A stretch of DNA of 64,000 bases from Enemella dayhoffiae (GTDB taxonomy: Bacteria; Actinomycetota; Actinomycetes; Propionibacteriales; Propionibacteriaceae). Positions 33,414-45,220 of this stretch are shown one piece after another (the stretch's first letter is position 1; each line of letters opens with the position of its first letter). Under the pieces are notes generated by a model. It saw nothing but the letters and a program-made list of their open reading frames with translations, did no database searches and was not told where the DNA came from. The position numbers were made by a program, and so were the translations under genes. The stretch is from contig NZ_NMVQ01000001.1 of the NCBI RefSeq assembly GCF_002250625.1, positions 372,001-436,000 on the forward strand, given 5' to 3'.

Positions 33414-35009
33414 TCAGTCGCGCAGGGTGATCCGGGAGCGGCGCAGGTCGAAGCGGACCACCTCACCGGGCCGGGCCTGGGCGAGCCGATCGGTGGCGAA
33501 CTCGTCGACGACCGCGATCACCGGATAGCCGCCGGTGGTCGGGTGGTCGGGCCCGAACACGATCGGCTGGCCGGAGGCGGGCACCTGGACCGAGCCGCGG
33601 ACCACGCCCTCGCTGGGCAGTTCGCCCTCGCGGCTGCGCTCCAGGACCGGGCCGCTGAGGCGTACCCCGACCCGATTGGCGTCGCCGGTGACCTCCCAGG
33701 CGGTACGCCCCAGCAGTTCGACCGCGGCGTCGGTGAACCAGTCATCGCGGGGCCCGACGGTGGCCGGGAGGACGATGTCGCCGTGCCGGTTGGAGGGCAG
33801 GGTGTCCACCGGTCGTGGCGGGTCGGCCGGCTCGGCGCCGACGCTCAGGGTGTCGCCGGCCTGCAGCGGTGCCGGGCCGAGGCCGGTGGTCGGATCGCTG
33901 GCCAGCGAGTCGAGGAACTCCTCGGCGACCAGGCCGCCGCGGACTCCGAGATAGCAGCGCACCCCGGTTTCGGGACGGCCCACCTCGAGCACCTGGCCGG
34001 GGCGCAGGGTCAGCGGTTCGCCCCAGGCCACCGCGCGCCCGTCGACCCGGAGCGGGGCCCGGGCGCCGGTGAGCGCGAGCTGGACGTCCCGTTCGGCGCG
34101 CAAGGTGGCACCGCCGAGCAGCAGCTCCAGGCCGGCGGTTGACTCGGGGTTGCCGAGCAGGCGGTTGGCCAGGCGCAGCGCCTCGCGGTCCATCGCACCG
34201 GAGGTGGTCACGCCGAGTCGCGCATGGCCGCGGCGGCCCAGGTCCTCGATCAGCAGCTGGGCGCCGGGCTGCTCGACGGTCAGGGCGGGGTTGTTCGATA
34301 CGGTCCCTGAGCTTGTCGATACGGTCCCTGAGCTTGTCGAAGGGACCTCGTTTGCCTGGGTGGCTTCGACAGGCTCAGCCAGCATCTCGGGCTCAGCGGT
34401 CGTGAAGCGAACGCGGGCGCCGGGGGTGAGGAGGGCGGGGGGGTCGCGGTGAACGTCCCAGAGGGTGGCATCGGTGCTGCCGATCAGCTGCCAGCCGCCC
34501 GGCGAGGCCTGCGGATAGACCGCGGAGAACTCACCGGCCAGAGCCACCGACCCCGGCGGCACCTTCGTCCGCGGGCTGTCCCGACGGGGCACTTCGAGCC
34601 CGCCGGATTCTCCTGTCAGATAACCGAATCCGGGCATGAACCCGCCGAACTCGACCGTCCACACCTGCCCCGCGTGCCGAGCGATCACCTCGTCGGGGTC
34701 GATGCCGAGGTGTTCGGCCACCGCCGCCAGATCCGGCCCGTCATAGCGCACCGGGATCGTCACCTCCGCCACCTCGGCATCGTCGGCCTCCAGCTCGGCC
34801 AGGTCGAGGGTGACCAGCTGCTCCGCGGCACGGGCCAGGCTGTCGGCGTCGACACAACGGACCAGCACCGTGCGCGCCCCCGGCAGGTGTTCCAGCATTC
34901 CGGGCAGTGGGTTGGCGGTGAGGGCCGCGTCGAGCCGGCGCCGTTCGTCCGCGGCGGCCAGGTCAACCAGCAGCGCGCGGTCCCCGCAGGGGCGTACCCG
35001 GATCGCCAT
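33414..35009 (-). CDS. pxpBC: Fused 5-oxoprolinase subunits B and C (PxpB-PxpC; KipI-KipA-like)
   Basis: The 531-residue protein joins PxpB (residues ~1-210: CGDRALLVDLA, FMPGFGYLTGESGGLEVPRR, PPGSVALAGEFSAVYPQASPGGWQLIG) and PxpC (~245-531: GRRGHARLGVTTSGAMDREALRLANRLLGN, GPDHPTTGGYPVIAVV). With PxpA it hydrolyses 5-oxoproline to glutamate using ATP. The inter-domain linker is encoded by dispersed repeats (STSSGTVSTSSGTVS). It overlaps pxpA by ATGA, giving a two-gene operon. Confidence 0.93.
   Translation of the reverse strand: MAIRVRPCGDRALLVDLAAADERRRLDAALTANPLPGMLEHLPGARTVLVRCVDADSLARAAEQLVTLDLAELEADDAEVAEVTIPVRYDGPDLAAVAEHLGIDPDEVIARHAGQVWTVEFGGFMPGFGYLTGESGGLEVPRRDSPRTKVPPGSVALAGEFSAVYPQASPGGWQLIGSTDATLWDVHRDPPALLTPGARVRFTTAEPEMLAEPVEATQANEVPSTSSGTVSTSSGTVSNNPALTVEQPGAQLLIEDLGRRGHARLGVTTSGAMDREALRLANRLLGNPESTAGLELLLGGATLRAERDVQLALTGARAPLRVDGRAVAWGEPLTLRPGQVLEVGRPETGVRCYLGVRGGLVAEEFLDSLASDPTTGLGPAPLQAGDTLSVGAEPADPPRPVDTLPSNRHGDIVLPATVGPRDDWFTDAAVELLGRTAWEVTGDANRVGVRLSGPVLERSREGELPSEGVVRGSVQVPASGQPIVFGPDHPTTGGYPVIAVVDEFATDRLAQARPGEVVRFDLRRSRITLRD
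34294..34384. repeat. Dispersed-repeat cluster encoding the PxpB-PxpC linker
   Basis: Two direct copies of GATACGGTCCCTGAGCTTGTC are followed by a GGCTTCGACAGGCTCAGCCA copy (34362-34381), all kept in frame. The repeat is translated on the minus strand as Thr/Ser/Gly/Val-rich residues in the linker. Confidence 0.85.
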
Positions 35010-35776
35010 CAGAACGCCCGGATCTCAACGCCGGCCGAGGTGAGCGCATCGCGGACCCGCTGCGCCATCGCCACCGCTCCGGGCGAATCTCCGTGTACAC
35101 ACAGCGAATCCGCCTCGACGCCGATCGTCTCGCCGTCGATCGCAGTCAGCTCCCCGGTCTCGACGAGTCGCACCATCCGCTCCGCCACCTGCTCGGGGTC
35201 GTGCAGCACCGCACCATCGGTACGCCGGTTGACCAGGGTGCCGTCGTTGTTGTAGGCCCGGTCGCAGAACGCCTCGCGGACCGCGCGTACGCCGGCGGCC
35301 TCGGCCTGCCGCAGCACCACCGAACCCGGCAATCCCAACAGGGCAAGGGGTTCGGTACGCGCGGCGCTGAAGTCGGCGACCGCGCGGACCACCGCATCGG
35401 CCTGCGGCTCGTGATGCACGATGGTGTTGTAGAGCGCCCCGTGCGGTTTCACATAGCTCAGCGACCCGCCGACGGTGCGGGCGACCCCGTCGATCGCGGC
35501 GAGCTGATACAGCACGTCGGCGTACAACTGCTCGCCCGGGACGTCGATGAAGGAGCGGCCGAAGCCGGCCAGGTCGCGATAGGCGACGTGCGCCCCGAGC
35601 TGTACGCCGCGCTCGACCGCGCCACGGCAGGTGGCGAGCAGCACCGACGGGTCACCGGCGTGGAAACCGCAGGCGACGTTGGCCGAACTGACCACGTCGA
35701 GCAGGGCGTCGTCATCGCCCATTTGCCACATCCCGAAGGATTCGCCGAGATCCGAGTTGAGGTCGATGCTGGTCAT
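35009..35776 (-). CDS. pxpA: 5-oxoprolinase subunit A (PxpA, LamB/YcsF family)
   Basis: The 255-residue protein has the LamB/YcsF signature: [13 protein letters not shown] near the start, [30 protein letters not shown] and KPHGALYN. It is the subunit that binds oxoproline in the PxpABC complex. The second of two adjacent starts (GTG-ATG) is used. It overlaps pxpBC by 1 bp of the ATGA, so expression is coupled. Confidence 0.94.
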   Translation of the reverse strand: MTSIDLNSDLGESFGMWQMGDDDALLDVVSSANVACGFHAGDPSVLLATCRGAVERGVQLGAHVAYRDLAGFGRSFIDVPGEQLYADVLYQLAAIDGVARTVGGSLSYVKPHGALYNTIVHHEPQADAVVRAVADFSAARTEPLALLGLPGSVVLRQAEAAGVRAVREAFCDRAYNNDGTLVNRRTDGAVLHDPEQVAERMVRLVETGELTAIDGETIGVEADSLCVHGDSPGAVAMAQRVRDALTSAGVEIRAF

Positions 35777-35868
35777 CACACCAGCCTTGTTCCACCGGCC
35801 GGGGGTGTCAACCGCCTCGGGCCCGCAGTGAACCGCTCCCTTCCTGGCCTTGAAACACGTGGCGCGAT

Positions 35869-37457
35869 GTGGGTCGGTGGGTCCGGTACCCGGTGATCAT
35901 GGTGGTGGTGCTGCTGGCGGCAGCAGCGATCGGGATGCTGAGCAGCGGAAAGTCCGTTGGAACAGGGACAACCGAATCCGCGGACTTCAGGGTGCGCTCG
36001 TTCATCGCCGACTACACGGTGCAACCGGGTGCGGGCGGCACCACCGACGTGCGCGTCACCGAGCGCATCCGGGTGAGTTTCAACAGCGGTGGGAATCGCG
36101 GGCTGCTGCGCGCGATCCCGCTGAAGTATCAGTCCCATGAGAACACCGTCTCGGGGGTCAGCGTCCAGGTCACCCTGCGCTATCGAGACGGCAAGGACCA
36201 CACGGGCGAGGTCGAGGTCACCCGCACCGAAGAGAACGGTGTCGTGGTGCTGCGGATCGGCACCACCTACGAATATCTGGCCAGCGGGGATCAGGAATAC
36301 GTGATCAGCTACACGCTGCACGACGTGGCGATGGGTTCGTTCAACGGCAAGCGCCAAGAGATCTATCTGGACGCCAACGGCACCGGTTGGAGCGCCAGCT
36401 TCGACAGCGTCACGGCGCGGCTGCACGTCCCGGCGTCCCTGGCGGACCGGCTGGACGGCAACCAGAGCTGCTATCGCGGTGGCTCCGGTTCGAACGATCG
36501 CTGTCAGATCACCCGCACCGAGGGCAACGGTGAGGTCATTTTCTCCGCCAGCACCGAAAACCTGGCCCCCAAAGAGAATCTGACGTTTGCGGTGGGGTTC
36601 AAACCGGGGACGTTCGCCAAGGCGTACACCCCAACGCCTCCCGGCCTGCCGGCCTGGCAGTGGCTGGTCCCCTTCGGTCTGGCGTCGTTGATCTGGCTGA
36701 TCGCCCGGCTGCGCTATGCCCGGGCCACCCACGTCGGCAAACCGCAGGTGCTGGTCACCGAATATCTGCCGCCCAAGGGCGTACCGGCGATCGCCGCCGC
36801 CGACATCATGGGTCGCCCCGAGCGCGGGCCCGGCGCCCAGTTGCTGGAGTGTGTGGTTGCGGGACAACTGCGCGTACGCAGCACCGAGTCCGCGGGAGAG
36901 ACCGTCGTCGGCTCCCGTTCGGGCGGAAAACTCGGTCGGCGGGACCGGGAGCGACTGCGCGCCCAGCTGAAGGTCGAGGAGGTGGACCTGTCACCGGTCA
37001 CCGACAAGACCCTGCTGGCGCTGATCAAGGGATATTTCCTGCGTCCGGGCCAACGGCTGGGGAGCCGGTTGCCGCCCGAGGACCCCGTGGAGCTGGGCCA
37101 CAAGCGAGGGCAGTTGATGGTGGACCGGGACTGGCGGGAATACCAGCCCGCCGGCGGCAGCTGGTTCCTGCCGACCTTCGTGATCGCCTGCCTCATCGAG
37201 GCGGTGATGATGCTCTCGCTCGCCAAGCACGGCCTCGCCTTCCCACTCGTGGTCGGGGTGCTGATGGTGCTGCTGCTGATCGCCGCGCTCTATCGCACCC
37301 CAAGCTTCGGACGGCTCACCGAGGCGGGACGGGCCGTGCGTGACCACCTGCTCGGGCTGAAGCAGTTCCTGACCATGGCCGAGGCGAACCGGATCGCCTG
37401 GCTGCAGAACGCCGAGGACGCCCCTCGGGTGACCGCCGAGGACCACGGGAGCCTGGT
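35869..37457 (+). pseudogene. DUF2207 membrane protein, 5' part (disrupted)
   Basis: This segment encodes the N-terminal ~529 residues of a DUF2207 protein: a signal/anchor sequence, an outer beta-rich domain (FIADYTVQPGAGGTTDVRVTERIRV, YVISYTLHDVAMG), a central membrane segment (WLVPFGLASLIWLIARL), a cytoplasmic part, and two further membrane segments near residues 430-465. It ends in MAEANRIAWLQNAEDAPR..., where an intact protein would continue LVKLYEPLLPYALIFGVE. The reading frame enters the mobile element at 37458 and then terminates ~75 codons on with unrelated sequence. Its 3' part is at 47036-47492. Confidence 0.93.
37452..37457. repeat. Left copy of 6-bp target duplication
   Basis: CCTGGT directly before the left end of the element. 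The same hexamer follows the right end (47036-47041). Six base pairs is in the range of IS21-family duplications. Confidence 0.8.
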
Positions 37458-37507
37458 TGGCTCTGTCAACTTCGATTGGCCCCATGGTGACGGTCTGTTC
37501 TGGCCCC
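37458..37507. repeat. Left terminal repeats of the element
   Basis: The tip (37458-37483) starts TGGCTCTGTCAACTTCGATT and ends GGCCCC. A second unit (37484-37507) contains GTGACGGTCTGTTCTGG and ends GGCCCC. Multiple terminal repeats of about 20 bp are typical of IS21-family ends, where IstA binds. Confidence 0.75.
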
Positions 37508-37717
37508 ATGTCTACCCGGAGACCGGCTTGGCCGAATCTTCATATTCCCTTGCCCGGGTCTCGATGTGGGGCTTCGAGGCTTGTGGCCATGACCTCGAAC
37601 TAGAACTCCTCCCGTACCGTCCCGCTGGTTGCCCTGGGTGTCGGCACCCCTGCAGCTGCTGCTCTGGCCCTGGCCGCTCCTGACCTGACCTCCGGGTCGG
37701 GGATGGAGGGCATGCCG

Positions 37718-38273
37718 ATGACCCACTACATGGGGCTGTTGGCCGTGCGTCAGCCGTGGAACCTGCTGTTGTTCATGGCGCTTCCGGTCGTGCTGGCCGA
37801 GACGCTCGCGATCACCGAGCTGGTGATGCTGCTGGCTCGTCGCGGTGACCGTCCGGCGCCGGGATGGGTGACGAAGGTGAGCCACTGGGTCGGGCTTCTG
37901 GCCGGTGTGGGTGTTCATCAGCCTGCACCTGCTCGTCACCGCCGTGGTCCCGCTGACGGACAACGGTGGCTGGCGTGGCCCCGCGGACGTGATCGCCGTG
38001 CTGTCCTACTTGGCTGGTGGCCTGCCGATGCTGGCGATCAGCCTTCTGGAGGCCGGGCTCCTGGGTTGAAACGAGGCCGGGCGCCTGCGCCTGCACGTGG
38101 CGATGGTGGCCGTCTTCCTGGTCGTGGCCCACGTCGCGATGATCTTCGGCATGCTCGACCCTGCCGTCATGGGCTACTCGCCGCCGGCTTCGACCTCGAT
38201 GCACCACGACTTGGGTGGCATGACGGGCATGGACCACTCGACGATGATGCCCAGCTCCGCCCCGTCGAAGTGA
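37718..38273 (+). pseudogene. DUF6803-like small membrane protein, decayed
   Basis: ATG 37718 starts MTHYMGLLAVRQPWNLLLFMALPVVLAETLAITELVML, a small membrane protein resembling a family (DUF6803, recalled with moderate certainty) often beside copper genes. The frame breaks near 37900, where a lost TG would restore LAGVWVFISLHLL, and a TGA interrupts LLEAGLLG-NEAGRLRLH near 38067. The last part encodes VAHVAMIFGMLDPAVMG and a Met/His-rich tail (MHHDLGGMTGMDHSTMM). A signal-peptide-like frame upstream (ALALAAP) also holds a stop. Two lesions indicate decay. It is the first cargo gene. Confidence 0.65.
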
Positions 38274-38304
38274 TCCCCGGCCGGTTCCGTGGTGAGGTGG
38301 TGTC

Positions 38305-39021
38305 ATGAATAGCGCGTCTGGTGCGGTTGCGCCGAGTGTCCTGGTCGTCGACGACGAGCCGGTGCTGTCGGGCACGGTGAAGAACTACCTCGAGCGGGCC
38401 GGCATGTCGGCCCAGACCTGCGGCGACGGGCTGGCCGCGCTTGACCTTGTCCGGGCCACGGCCCCCGACGTGGTCGTGCTGGACCTGGGCCTGCCGGGCA
38501 TGGACGGGGTGGAGGTGTGCCGCCAACTGCGCACCTTCAGCGACTGCTACGTGTTGATGCTTACGGCCCGCGCCGACGAGGTCGACAAGCTGATCGGGTT
38601 GTCGGTCGGCGCGGACGACTACATGACCAAACCGTTCAGCCCGCGTGAGCTGGTGGCCCGTATCCAGGTGCTGCTGCGACGCCCCCGCGCCGGGAGTACG
38701 GGCACCACGGCCTCGGCGGTGCACCGGATGGGCGCCCTCACCCTGGACCCCGCGTCGCGTCGGGTGGAGCTCGACGCCTCACCGGTGGAGCTGACCCGTA
38801 CCGAGTTCGACCTGCTGCAGGCCTTGGCCGAACACCCCGGCCGGGTGCTGAACCGCCGCCAGCTCACCGACGCCGTGTGGGGCGAGGACTGGGTCGGCGA
38901 CGACCACCTGGTCGACGTGCACATCGCGCACTTGCGCAAGAAGCTCGGTGACGACCCCTCCCAGCCTCGGTTCGTGCAGACGGTGCGCGGCGTCGGCTAC
39001 CGGATGGGCCGAGGGCAGTGA
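38305..39021 (+). CDS. copR: OmpR/PhoB-family response regulator (CopR-like)
   Basis: The 238-residue protein has a receiver domain (VLVVDDEPVLSG, phosphoacceptor Asp in VVVLDLGLPGMDG, the TA in MLTARAD, Lys in YMTKPFSPRELV) and a C-terminal winged helix (LTRTEFDLLQALAEHPGRVLNRRQLTDAVWG, VDVHIAHLRKKLGD). It overlaps copS by one base pair of the TGATG and is part of a cargo resembling the CopRS-CopO-CopB system of Corynebacterium glutamicum, so a copper-responsive activator is inferred. Candidate binding sites lie before the oxidase and ATPase genes. Confidence 0.9.
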   Translation: MNSASGAVAPSVLVVDDEPVLSGTVKNYLERAGMSAQTCGDGLAALDLVRATAPDVVVLDLGLPGMDGVEVCRQLRTFSDCYVLMLTARADEVDKLIGLSVGADDYMTKPFSPRELVARIQVLLRRPRAGSTGTTASAVHRMGALTLDPASRRVELDASPVELTRTEFDLLQALAEHPGRVLNRRQLTDAVWGEDWVGDDHLVDVHIAHLRKKLGDDPSQPRFVQTVRGVGYRMGRGQ

Positions 39022-40127
39022 TGCCGCCCAACCCGCGCGGCAGTTGGGCACGCCGACTGCTGTGCACCCAGATGGCCGTGGTGGCAGCGATGGCCGCCAC
39101 CATGGTGCTGACGGCACTGCTGGTCGGCCCGGCATGGTTCCGGATGCACATGCACGAAGCCGGCCACGCCCAGCCCGACGTCGTCGAGCACGCGCAGCAG
39201 GCCTTCCACGACGCCGGCCTGGTGTCACTGGCCGTGGGTCTGGGCACCGCGATGCTCGCCGCCCTCGGGGTCGCCACCGTCCTCAACCGGAACCTGTCGC
39301 GCGGGGTGGAAGCCCTCGTGGACGGCGCCCAACAGGTCGCCGCCGGACACTACGACCAACCCGTCACGATGACCTCGGCCAGCCCCGAGCTGGCCCAGGT
39401 CGCCGACGCCTTCAACCACATGGCCAGCCAGATCGCGTCCACCGAGCAGACCCGACGACGCATGCTCACCGACCTGGGCCATGAGCTGCGCACCCCGCTG
39501 GCCGCCACCCAGGTCACCCTCGAGGGGCTGCAGGACGGTGTGGTCGACTTCACCCCCGCAACCGTCGAGATCCTGTTACGGCAGAACCAGCGGCTGGCCG
39601 CCCTGTCCGCCGACATCTCCGAGGTGTCGCGTGCCGAGGAAGGCCGCATCCCGCTGTCCCTGAGCCACCAGGACCTCGACCAGGTCGTGACGGCCAGCGT
39701 CGCCGCAGCCCGCCATGCCTACGACGCCGCCGGGGTGACGCTGCACGCCCAAAGCGTCCCCGGCCTGCGCGTCGACGTGGACGCCGCCCGTATCGGGCAG
39801 GTCCTGGACAACCTGCTGCGCAACGCCCTGCAACACACGGTGGCCGGCAACCGGGTCGAGGTCACGATGGGGCACGAGCACGACCGGGCCGTGGTCCGCG
39901 TCACCGACAACGGCGTCGGCATCCCCACCGAGGCCCTCACCCACGTCTTCGAACGCTTCTACCGCGTCCAGGACACCCGCACCCGCGACGTCGACGGCGG
40001 CACCGGTGTCGGCCTGGCGATCTCCCGCGCCATCGCCCGCGCCCACGGCGGCGACCTGACAGGCCACAGCGACGGCCCCGGCCACGGCGCGACCTTCGCG
40101 CTGGCACTGCCCACCGTGACTTCTTGA
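39021..40127 (+). CDS. copS: Sensor histidine kinase (CopS-like)
   Basis: The 368-residue protein has two membrane segments flanking a short extracytoplasmic loop with His residues (FRMHMHEAGHAQPDVVEHAQQAFHDAG), which could bind copper. A HAMP region follows, then the H-box DLGHELRTPLAATQVTLE and the ATPase motifs (N box DNLLRNALQHT, G1 VTDNGVGIP, G2 GTGVGLAIS). It overlaps copR. A GTG three bases upstream is an alternative start. Its sensing role is inferred from cargo context. Confidence 0.9.
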   Translation: MPPNPRGSWARRLLCTQMAVVAAMAATMVLTALLVGPAWFRMHMHEAGHAQPDVVEHAQQAFHDAGLVSLAVGLGTAMLAALGVATVLNRNLSRGVEALVDGAQQVAAGHYDQPVTMTSASPELAQVADAFNHMASQIASTEQTRRRMLTDLGHELRTPLAATQVTLEGLQDGVVDFTPATVEILLRQNQRLAALSADISEVSRAEEGRIPLSLSHQDLDQVVTASVAAARHAYDAAGVTLHAQSVPGLRVDVDAARIGQVLDNLLRNALQHTVAGNRVEVTMGHEHDRAVVRVTDNGVGIPTEALTHVFERFYRVQDTRTRDVDGGTGVGLAISRAIARAHGGDLTGHSDGPGHGATFALALPTVTS

Positions 40128-40141
40128 CCAGATCTTGACCA
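40124..40141 (+). promoter_or_regulatory. Candidate CopR box before the multicopper oxidase gene
   Basis: TTGACCA occurs at 40124-40130 and 40135-40141, an 11-bp repeat period, 44 bp before the oxidase ATG and overlapping the copS stop. The same arrangement appears before the ATPase gene (41757-41774). OmpR-family regulators commonly bind 11-bp-phased direct repeats. Confidence 0.6.
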
Positions 40142-40184
40142 ACCCCTGCCGGGGGCTTCATCCGGGCCCGACAGGCTCGAGGAC

Positions 40185-41669
40185 ATGAACACACTTTCCC
40201 GCCGCCACGTCCTGTTCACCGGTCTGGGCCTCGCCTCGGCAGGGGCCTTGAGCGCCTGCGGCGCCAAGAACACCCCGGCCGCAGCACCCGCCGCGCCGAA
40301 CTCCCCGTTGACGATCCCCAGCCAGACCCCGCTGGTCGCAGCCCCCGGCACGAAGACCGTCAACCACGTCCTCACGCCCCGGCCGGTCACCCTCGACCTG
40401 GGCGGGGTCACGGCCAGGACCTGGGCCTACGACGAGACCCTCGACGCTCCCGTACTGCGGGCCCGCGCCGGTCACCTGCTGCAGGTGCGCGTCGACAACA
40501 AGCTGCCCACCAGCACCTCCGTCCACTGGCACGGCATCGCGCTGCGCCAGCCCAGCGACGGTGTGCCCGGCGTCACCCAGCAACCCATCGAGGCCGGCAG
40601 CAGCTTCACCTACCAGTTCGTCGCCCCCGACCCCGGCACCTACTTCTTCCACCCCCACACCGGGGTACAGATCGACCGCGGCCTGTACCAGCCACTGGTC
40701 ATCGACGACCCCGCCGAACCCGGCCGCTACGACCACGAGTGGATCATCACCCTCGACGACTGGACCGACGGCGTCGGCACCTCCCCCGACGACATCCTCG
40801 CCGCGTTCAAGGCCCAGAACGGCACCGTGTCCAGCGGCATGAACCACGACATGGGCGGCATGGACCACGGCATGTCACCCCTGGGCGACGCCGGCGACGT
40901 CACCTACCCCCACTACCTCGTCAACGGCCGCGTCCCCGCAGCACCCCGAACCCTGACCGCCAAGCCCGGGCAGAAGGTGCGACTGCGCGTCGTCAACGCC
41001 TCCTCCGACACCATCTTCAAGCTTGCCCTGCAGGGCCATCGACTCACCGTCACCCACACCGACGGTTTCCCCGTGACCCCCACCGAGGCCAGCGCCGTCT
41101 ACCTCGCGATGGGAGAACGACTGGATGCGACCATCACGCTGGGCGACGGCGTGTTCGTGCTGCAGGCCGCGCCCGAGGGCAAGAAGGGCACCCCGGCCCG
41201 CGCGATCGTGCGCACCGGCTCCGGCAGCGTCCCGACCCCGGACGCCCGCAACGCAGAACTCGACGGCAAGGCCCTGCTGACCACCCAGCTCAAGCCCGCC
41301 GACAGCGCACGACTGCCCGACCGCAAGCCCGACATCACCCTCGACGTGGCACTCAACGGCCAGATGAAGCCCTACGCGTGGGGCCTCAACGGCAAACGCT
41401 TCGGCGAGGACACCCCACTGGCGGTCAGCCGCGGCCAGCGCGTGCGGCTGCGGATGACGAACATGACGATGATGGCCCACCCCATGCACATCCACGGCCA
41501 CACCTGGGCCCTGCCCGGCAGCGACGGGCTGCGCAAGGACACCGTCCTAATCCGCCCGATGGAGACCGTCGAGGCCGACCTGCAGGCCGACAACCCCGGC
41601 ACCTGGATGCTGCACTGCCACAACATCTACCACGCAGAACTCGGCATGATGACGACCCTGCGCTACTGA
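40185..41669 (+). CDS. copO: Periplasm-facing multicopper oxidase (copper resistance, CopO-like)
   Basis: The 494-residue protein has a twin-arginine signal (SRRHVLFTG) and a lipobox-like LSACG, so it is probably a Tat-exported, membrane-linked protein. Copper ligands are HWHG (114-117), HPHT (156-159), HPMHIHGH (432-439) and HCHNIYHAELGM (477-488). The middle holds a Met/His-rich stretch (SGMNHDMGGMDHGMSP) as in cuprous oxidases. It should oxidise Cu(I) outside the membrane. It follows copS and precedes the ATPase with its own candidate CopR box. Confidence 0.94.
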   Translation: MNTLSRRHVLFTGLGLASAGALSACGAKNTPAAAPAAPNSPLTIPSQTPLVAAPGTKTVNHVLTPRPVTLDLGGVTARTWAYDETLDAPVLRARAGHLLQVRVDNKLPTSTSVHWHGIALRQPSDGVPGVTQQPIEAGSSFTYQFVAPDPGTYFFHPHTGVQIDRGLYQPLVIDDPAEPGRYDHEWIITLDDWTDGVGTSPDDILAAFKAQNGTVSSGMNHDMGGMDHGMSPLGDAGDVTYPHYLVNGRVPAAPRTLTAKPGQKVRLRVVNASSDTIFKLALQGHRLTVTHTDGFPVTPTEASAVYLAMGERLDATITLGDGVFVLQAAPEGKKGTPARAIVRTGSGSVPTPDARNAELDGKALLTTQLKPADSARLPDRKPDITLDVALNGQMKPYAWGLNGKRFGEDTPLAVSRGQRVRLRMTNMTMMAHPMHIHGHTWALPGSDGLRKDTVLIRPMETVEADLQADNPGTWMLHCHNIYHAELGMMTTLRY

Positions 41670-41708
41670 CATGCCCCGGCCGACGCCGGCCACCCACGCC
41701 TGCACTGC

Positions 41709-41740
41709 TGGTGCGGCTGCCCCCTGCGGCAGCCGCACCA
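41709..41740 (+). terminator. Hairpin between oxidase and ATPase genes
   Basis: Perfect 13-bp arms TGGTGCGGCTGCC (41709-41721) and GGCAGCCGCACCA (41728-41740) around a 6-bp loop. It stands before the second candidate CopR box, so the ATPase probably has its own promoter. Confidence 0.8.
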
Positions 41741-41756
41741 TCACCGTCTGCAGGTC

Positions 41757-41774
41757 TTGACCAGACTTTCACCA
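41757..41774 (+). promoter_or_regulatory. Candidate CopR box before the ATPase gene
   Basis: TTGACCA (41757-41763) and TTCACCA (41768-41774), again 11 bp apart, 82 bp before the ATPase start. The surrounding 21 bp match the first box at 18 positions. Confidence 0.6.
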
Positions 41775-41855
41775 AAGCTCGCGGGCGCATTGACCTCGCC
41801 CCGTCACCGTGGAAGTGGAAGGAGAACCCCTTCCCCGAGCAGACAAGGACACGCC

Positions 41856-44459
<2,604 letters not shown>

Positions 44460-44484
44460 CCCCAAGAGCCCAGCCGGTCGTTGT

Positions 44485-45177
44485 TCACCCCATCACAGAT
44501 GCCCGGGCTCGGGTGTGGGCGAGGCGGTAGGAGTTGGTGCCGGTTTCGATGATGGTGGCGTTGTAGGTGAGGCGGTCGACGATTGCTGCGCACAGGCGGG
44601 GGTCGGTGAAGGTGTCGGTCCAGGCGGAGAAGGACTGGTTGGACGCGATCGCGATGGCGTTCTTCTCTTCGCGTTCGGTGAGGACCTGGAACAGCAGTTC
44701 GGCGCCTCGTCGGTCGAGTTCCATGTAGCCGAGTTCGTCGATGACGAGGAGGTCGACGCGGCCGTAGCGGTTGATGGTCTTGGTGAGTTGTTTCTCGTCG
44801 GCGGCTTCGACGAGTTCGTTCACGAGCCGGGTGGCGAGGGTGTAGCGGACGCGGTAGCCCTGTTCGGCGGCGGCGGTGCCGAGTGCGATGAGCAGGTGGG
44901 ATTTTCCGGTGCCGGAGTCCCCGATCAGGCACAGGGGGTCGCCGCGGCGGATCCAGTCGCCGGTGGCGAGCTCGTTGATGGTGGCGGGGTTGATGTTGGG
45001 GTTCGCCTCAAAGTCGAAGTCGGCGAGCCATTTCTCGCGGGGGAATCCGGCGCTCTTGATGCGGCGCAGGGTGGAGCGGCGGTCGCGGTCGTCGACCTCA
45101 GTGAGCAGGAGTTCGGCGAGGAAGCCTTGGTAGGTGAGTTGTTCCTTGGTGGCGGCCGTGACGGCGTCATTGACCAC
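44485..45177 (-). CDS. istB: IS21-family ATPase IstB
   Basis: The 230-residue product has the AAA+ ATPase Walker A IGDSGTGKSHLL, Walker B LLVIDELGYM and sensor region LCAAIVDRLTY. It is the target-DNA ATPase that works with IstA. A GTG at 45177 opens this frame, but a 4-bp-overlapping ATG at 45224 in another frame encodes MTTTSTSRPASLRSAPW, which matches family N-termini. A frame change near 45170 would join them, so the true N-terminus is probably frameshifted. It overlaps the istA end. Confidence 0.88.
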   Translation of the reverse strand: MVNDAVTAATKEQLTYQGFLAELLLTEVDDRDRRSTLRRIKSAGFPREKWLADFDFEANPNINPATINELATGDWIRRGDPLCLIGDSGTGKSHLLIALGTAAAEQGYRVRYTLATRLVNELVEAADEKQLTKTINRYGRVDLLVIDELGYMELDRRGAELLFQVLTEREEKNAIAIASNQSFSAWTDTFTDPRLCAAIVDRLTYNATIIETGTNSYRLAHTRARASVMG

Positions 45178-45220
45178 GGCGCGGATCGTAGGCTCGCGGG
45201 ACGGCTGGTGCTGGTGGTGG

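Noticed and set aside
35869-37683. Intact 604-residue DUF2207 protein
   Set aside because: The last ~75 residues are encoded by the mobile element and the true C-terminus is at 47.0-47.5 kb.
41757-41855. Upstream start at 41757 for the copper ATPase
   Set aside because: It would add residues encoded by the candidate CopR box and lacks homology; ATG 41856 fits the first metal module.
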